Source: Cladorrhinum sp. PSN259 (taxonomy: Eukaryota; Ascomycota; Sordariomycetes; Sordariales; Podosporaceae). From it: a stretch of 64,000 nucleotides of DNA. The stretch lies in assembly GCA_033725935.1 (NCBI GenBank), contig MU867069.1:372001-436000 (forward strand), written 5' to 3'. The notes beneath the pieces were generated by a model that was not told where the DNA came from, did no database searches, and saw only the letters and a list, made by a program, of their open reading frames with translations. A program made the translations under genes and the position numbers. This document shows, piece by piece, positions 60,463-64,000 of this stretch (positions within the stretch are counted from its first letter, which is position 1; every line of letters begins with the position of its first letter).

Positions 60463-63431
60463 ATGGTCTCCCCCAAAGACCAAGGAGCCATGGCTGGGCC
60501 TGGGGAACAAAGTCAGCAACCACAATCACCACAATCACCACAATCACCATCCTCTTCCTCCCCTTCGCCGTCTCCCGAGATCAGAGTCAGCGACGGCAGC
60601 ACCATGGAGCAGCCGTCCAACAGGAAAGAGAAAAAGAAGGTGGGCTTCGCCAGCGGTACTCGACTCCAACCAGAAGATGATGGCGAAAACGTTCAAGTTG
60701 GCGCTCCCGCTGCCGGCCCCTCCAAATCTCAATACTATAATATCACCCCCACCGAATCCGAAATGCCATTTCAGGACTACTTCTCTCCCCGCTCGCCATC
60801 GCCAAACGCATTCCTATCTCCAGAAGCCGCAAAAAGTCCCACCAAGCGAGATTCCTTCAACAGGGACCAACTAGCCGAAGCTCTGGCGAGGATTTTGGAG
60901 CCCGAGCACCTCAGTGGACCTGCATCCCCACCGGCTCAAGGGACTCAGGGACATCAGGGTCCTAGCAGGCCTCGCCCAGTGCTCCGAAAACCACCACCGC
61001 TACCACCAGCCCCCGGAGACTCTGGCACTCTTCATCGATCTGAAGTGGAGGCAAAGAACAGAGCTGATCGTCTGGCATATGCCGTGGGCACCTCGTCAGT
61101 CCCCGTATCAAGAAGAGGATCGGCAGATGATTCAGGGGTCAGGACCCCTCTCGATCAAGACACCCTCTTGGATAACTCTGCCACCAGTACACATGATTTC
61201 GCTCCTTCTGGGGACTCGGAGAACCTTAGGTCTCGCAGAAACCCTCAGCAAGAAGCAGACCGTCTCGTACGAACTCATACCCGACGAAAAAGCCCGCTCT
61301 TCCAGTCTTTTACTCCTGCGAGCGGCCGGTCCGGGACGTCAACACCCATCGAGGATGACATTGAATACGTCCCACGGCCAGAGAAATACAAGGGCGGTAT
61401 TCTCGGGACACTCCTTAAACTCTACAGCTCTGAAGACAAGAGCAGCGGGTCGTCTTCTGATGCAGGCTACTACTCCAGCACCGCCAGCACTCCCGCCCAA
61501 ACGCCGAACCGAACACCAGCCAGCAGTCCGCCGACGTCGAGACCGAGCACCCCGCAACCGGAGAAACGCCGAAAAGCAGGCAGGAATCACTCCACAAACA
61601 CTCTGGCTGGGTTGATGGAGTCGTCCTTCATGATTGCTGCCCCGGGAACCACCAAGGATATCCACAGCGCTGTTCAAGAGAAGCTGAGGTTGGAGAAGGA
61701 GAAAGAAAGGTACAAGAAGTCGTCCAAGTCCAAGAAAAAGTACGAGGAGTACAAGATCAAGGTGCACATTGCCGAGATCATGAGCCGGCATCACTACCTG
61801 ATCAAGCTCTGTAACGCCCTGATGATGTACGGCGCCCCCACTCACCGGCTTGAGGCATACATGAAGATGTCGGCGCGAGTCCTCGGAATAGAAGGCCAGT
61901 TTCTTTACTTGCCGGGCATCATGTTTGTTTCGTTCGATGACAGCCAAACGCATACCACCGAGGTCAAAATCCTACGACCTGGCCAGGGGCTGGACTTTGG
62001 TCGTCTAAGGGATGTACACGAAATTTACAAAGAAGTGGTCCATGACCGCATGGGTGCCGATGAGGCCACAAAGCTGCTGGAAGCTGTCACGGTACGGAAG
62101 GACAAGTTCCCCATATGGTCCCGCATCCTCCTTTCTGGTATTGCCTCAGCATGCGTTGCACCCTTCGGTTTCGAGGGCCGTTATATCGACATGCCCATCT
62201 GCTTCATTCTGGGTTGCTTGGTCGGCTTTCTTCAACTTTATCTGGCACCCTCCAACGAGCTCTACGCCAATGTCTTTGAGATCACGGCGGCTGTTCTGAC
62301 TTCATGTCTGGCACGGGCGTTTGGTTCCATTCGGAATGGTGACTTGTTCTGTTTCTCCTCGTTGGCTCAGGCTTCCATTGCCCTGATTCTGCCAGGATAT
62401 ATGGTCCTTTGTGCAAGCTTGGAGCTTCAGAGTCACCAAATGATCTCTGGCTCTGTGCGAATGGTCTATGCGCTCATCTACACCCTCTTCCTCGGCTATG
62501 GCATCACTATTGGATCGGTCATTTACGGGTATATGGACCACAACGCCGTCAGTGATGTCCACTGCAGGATTGGAGACAGCTGGTATACCCAACGGCCGAG
62601 CAAGGATTACTACGTGCTGTTCGTACTGCCATTTACTCTATGTTTGTGTGCAATCAACCAAGCCCAATGGAGGCAAACCCCAGGTATGTCGTCCTCCAGA
62701 ATCATGGTGTTAGGGTTACTAACATATTGTTTCCAGTACAAGTAACAATATCCATAGCCGGCTACCTCGTCAGCAACTACTCCGGCCGTTTCTTCGAAGG
62801 CAACTCGATCGTCTCCAGCTCACTGGGCGCCCTAACAATCGGCGTCCTCGCCAACCTGTACTCTCGAGCCGGCCAAAACGTTAAAAATCGATTCCTCGAC
62901 TTCTGGGAGACACAAGTCCAACCTCGTCTCTTACGTCTCAAGGCCAAAGGCCATCGCCGGACTTATCCCTCACCGTACTACGACCAAACATCCCCAGTGG
63001 ACTCAGATGACGGGTCAGACCCCAAGATTAAAATCAGCAAGCCGGAAGGTGATCTGGAAATGGGTATTCCTCCTTCAAGCATCAAGACGCAAATCACCAA
63101 ACATGCTCGCAAGATTGGATATGGTCTCGCAGCCGCCGCAATGCTGCCAGGTATTTTTGTTCAAGTGCCTGGAGGTCTTGCGGCAAGCGGTTCCTTGCTA
63201 AGCGGCATCAACACCGCCAACCAGGTTGTGCGTAACGAGACTATTCTCACGAATGGTACCATTATCAATGGGACTACTACGACGATAGAGAGCGTGGATG
63301 TCAACAGCACGGCATTTAACGTGCTGTTTAGCGTCATTCAAGTGGCGATCAATATCTCTGTCGGGTTATCGTTGAGCGCGCTGTTGGTTTATCCTTTTGG
63401 CAAGAGGAGGAGTGGCTTGTTTAGTTTTTAA
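60463..63431 (+). CDS. Prm10/ThrE-family membrane protein (threonine/serine exporter fold)
   Basis: This gene encodes 971 residues from exons 60463-62683 and 62737-63431, with a 53-nt intron (GTATGT, perfect TACTAAC branch point, TCCAG). The first 400 residues are Pro/Ser/Gln-rich and disordered. After a charged helix (KLRLEKEKERYKKSSKSKKK) comes the ThrE cytosolic domain: YLIKLCNALMMYGAPTHRLE, then YLPGIMFVSFDDSQTHTTEV. The first membrane set follows (ILLSGIASACVAPFGFEGRY, CFILGCLVGFLQLYLAPSNE, SIALILPGYMVLCASLEL). The second, ThrE2-like set is in the C-terminal third (NYSGRFFEGNSIVSSSLGAL, AAAAMLPGIFVQVPGGLAAS, VLFSVIQVAINISVGLSL). This is the two-part layout of yeast Prm10 and its fungal relatives; bacterial ThrE exports threonine and serine. 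Substrate and membrane in fungi are not established. The ATG at 60463 has a good context (CACCATGG). Confidence 0.9.
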
Positions 63432-64000
63432 GCGGTGGTTCATGGTGCTTTGAGTGCCCAGGCTCCCGACGACGCATCAGAGCTCTACCAGGCCAAAAGC
63501 CTCGACGATGGTCTTTACGAGGACAATATTACCCAGGGCAGTTACCATCTCTATCAACCGCCCGAGCCGTTCAGAGGGCAGGGCCTTTACAGACGCATCA
63601 ACGATCTATATACGACTTATTTCTTATCCTTCCAAGTATGAGGGAGGTGTTCTAATTGGGAATTAAAATGAAGGATTTGATGGTTTGAGACCATAACAGG
63701 CGACATAAAAGTTATGTAATGATAAAAGTACACAAGGATGGCGTTATTTGACGTTCCGGGTATAGATGAAACTTAGATACCTAAGACGTGTATACACTAA
63801 TAGAGCTGCAAAGCAGACATATGAAGATAAGCTTTGACTAGAAACAGAAAGCTTTGATGCAATCCAAGGTGTGCTTTCATCATGTATACAGCTTTGTTTG
63901 CTGCATAGAATGGGTAGGAGAACACACTGTGTCGGTGAGAGGATATCGTCTAGGGGCTTGGAGCCTGACGTTGTAGTACATTTACAACTCCATAGTCGTG
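63432..64000. other. Downstream of the Prm10-like gene, no gene recognised
   Basis: This is the 3' flank of the last gene up to the window edge. A 68-codon plus frame at 63435-63641 has no motif. Confidence 0.55.

Overview
This window is nuclear DNA from a filamentous ascomycete (Pezizomycotina, probably Sordariomycetes). Almost every gene has one to five short introns (51-96 nt) with GTRNGY-type donors, CTRAC-like branch points and YAG acceptors. Intergenic stretches reach 2.5 kb, the two tRNA genes carry introns, and the protein families are typically fungal: Zn2Cys6 regulator, ACS-family permeases, eqolisin peptidase, GH2 beta-galactosidase, Prm10/ThrE membrane protein.

Layout, left to right. 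0.6-1.8 kb: the 3' end of a dead highly reducing polyketide synthase (end of ER, truncated KR, ACP). 3.9-14 kb, all minus strand: a sugar permease, an ECHDC3-type crotonase with a long acidic tail, an L-type amino-acid permease and an ACS (Dal5/Tna1) anion permease. 15.5-17.7 kb: a small secreted protein and a divergent SDR reductase. 19.8-20.7 kb: an unusual small gene containing repeated Gly-Gly-Asp-Ser-Gln motifs. Some of its 18-bp repeat units resemble the 3' end and trailer of the tRNA-Leu gene at 22.0 kb. 22.9-29.4 kb: a poly-serine protein, a polytopic acyltransferase-like protein (HGSNAT/DUF1624) and a short coiled-coil (SCOC-type) protein. 31.7 kb: tRNA-Lys. 32.5-37.2 kb: a second ACS permease and a fungal multi-pass membrane protein of unknown function. 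38.3 kb: a relic of an NB-ARC (NLR-type) gene.

39.4-49.0 kb is the most coherent block. A Zn2Cys6 transcription factor and a lactose-permease-like sugar transporter lie on the minus strand, and a 1,100-residue GH2 beta-galactosidase is divergent on the plus strand. The permease/beta-galactosidase divergent promoter has the same arrangement as known fungal lactose gene pairs. It contains one CGG-N11-CCG site and six 21-bp tandem repeats. I infer a lactose/galactoside uptake-and-hydrolysis cluster with its own candidate regulator.

51.0-52.0 kb holds a decayed gene fragment with a mutated SNF2-helicase Walker A region. 53.7-63.4 kb carries an STL1-like sugar transporter, a secreted glutamic (A4/G1) peptidase and a Prm10/ThrE-type transporter. 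Overall the window is rich in nutrient uptake (five MFS transporters plus one amino-acid permease), with three decayed relics (PKS, NLR, SNF2) between the live genes. Exon boundaries below were inferred by eye from splice signals and reading-frame continuity; no database search was possible.
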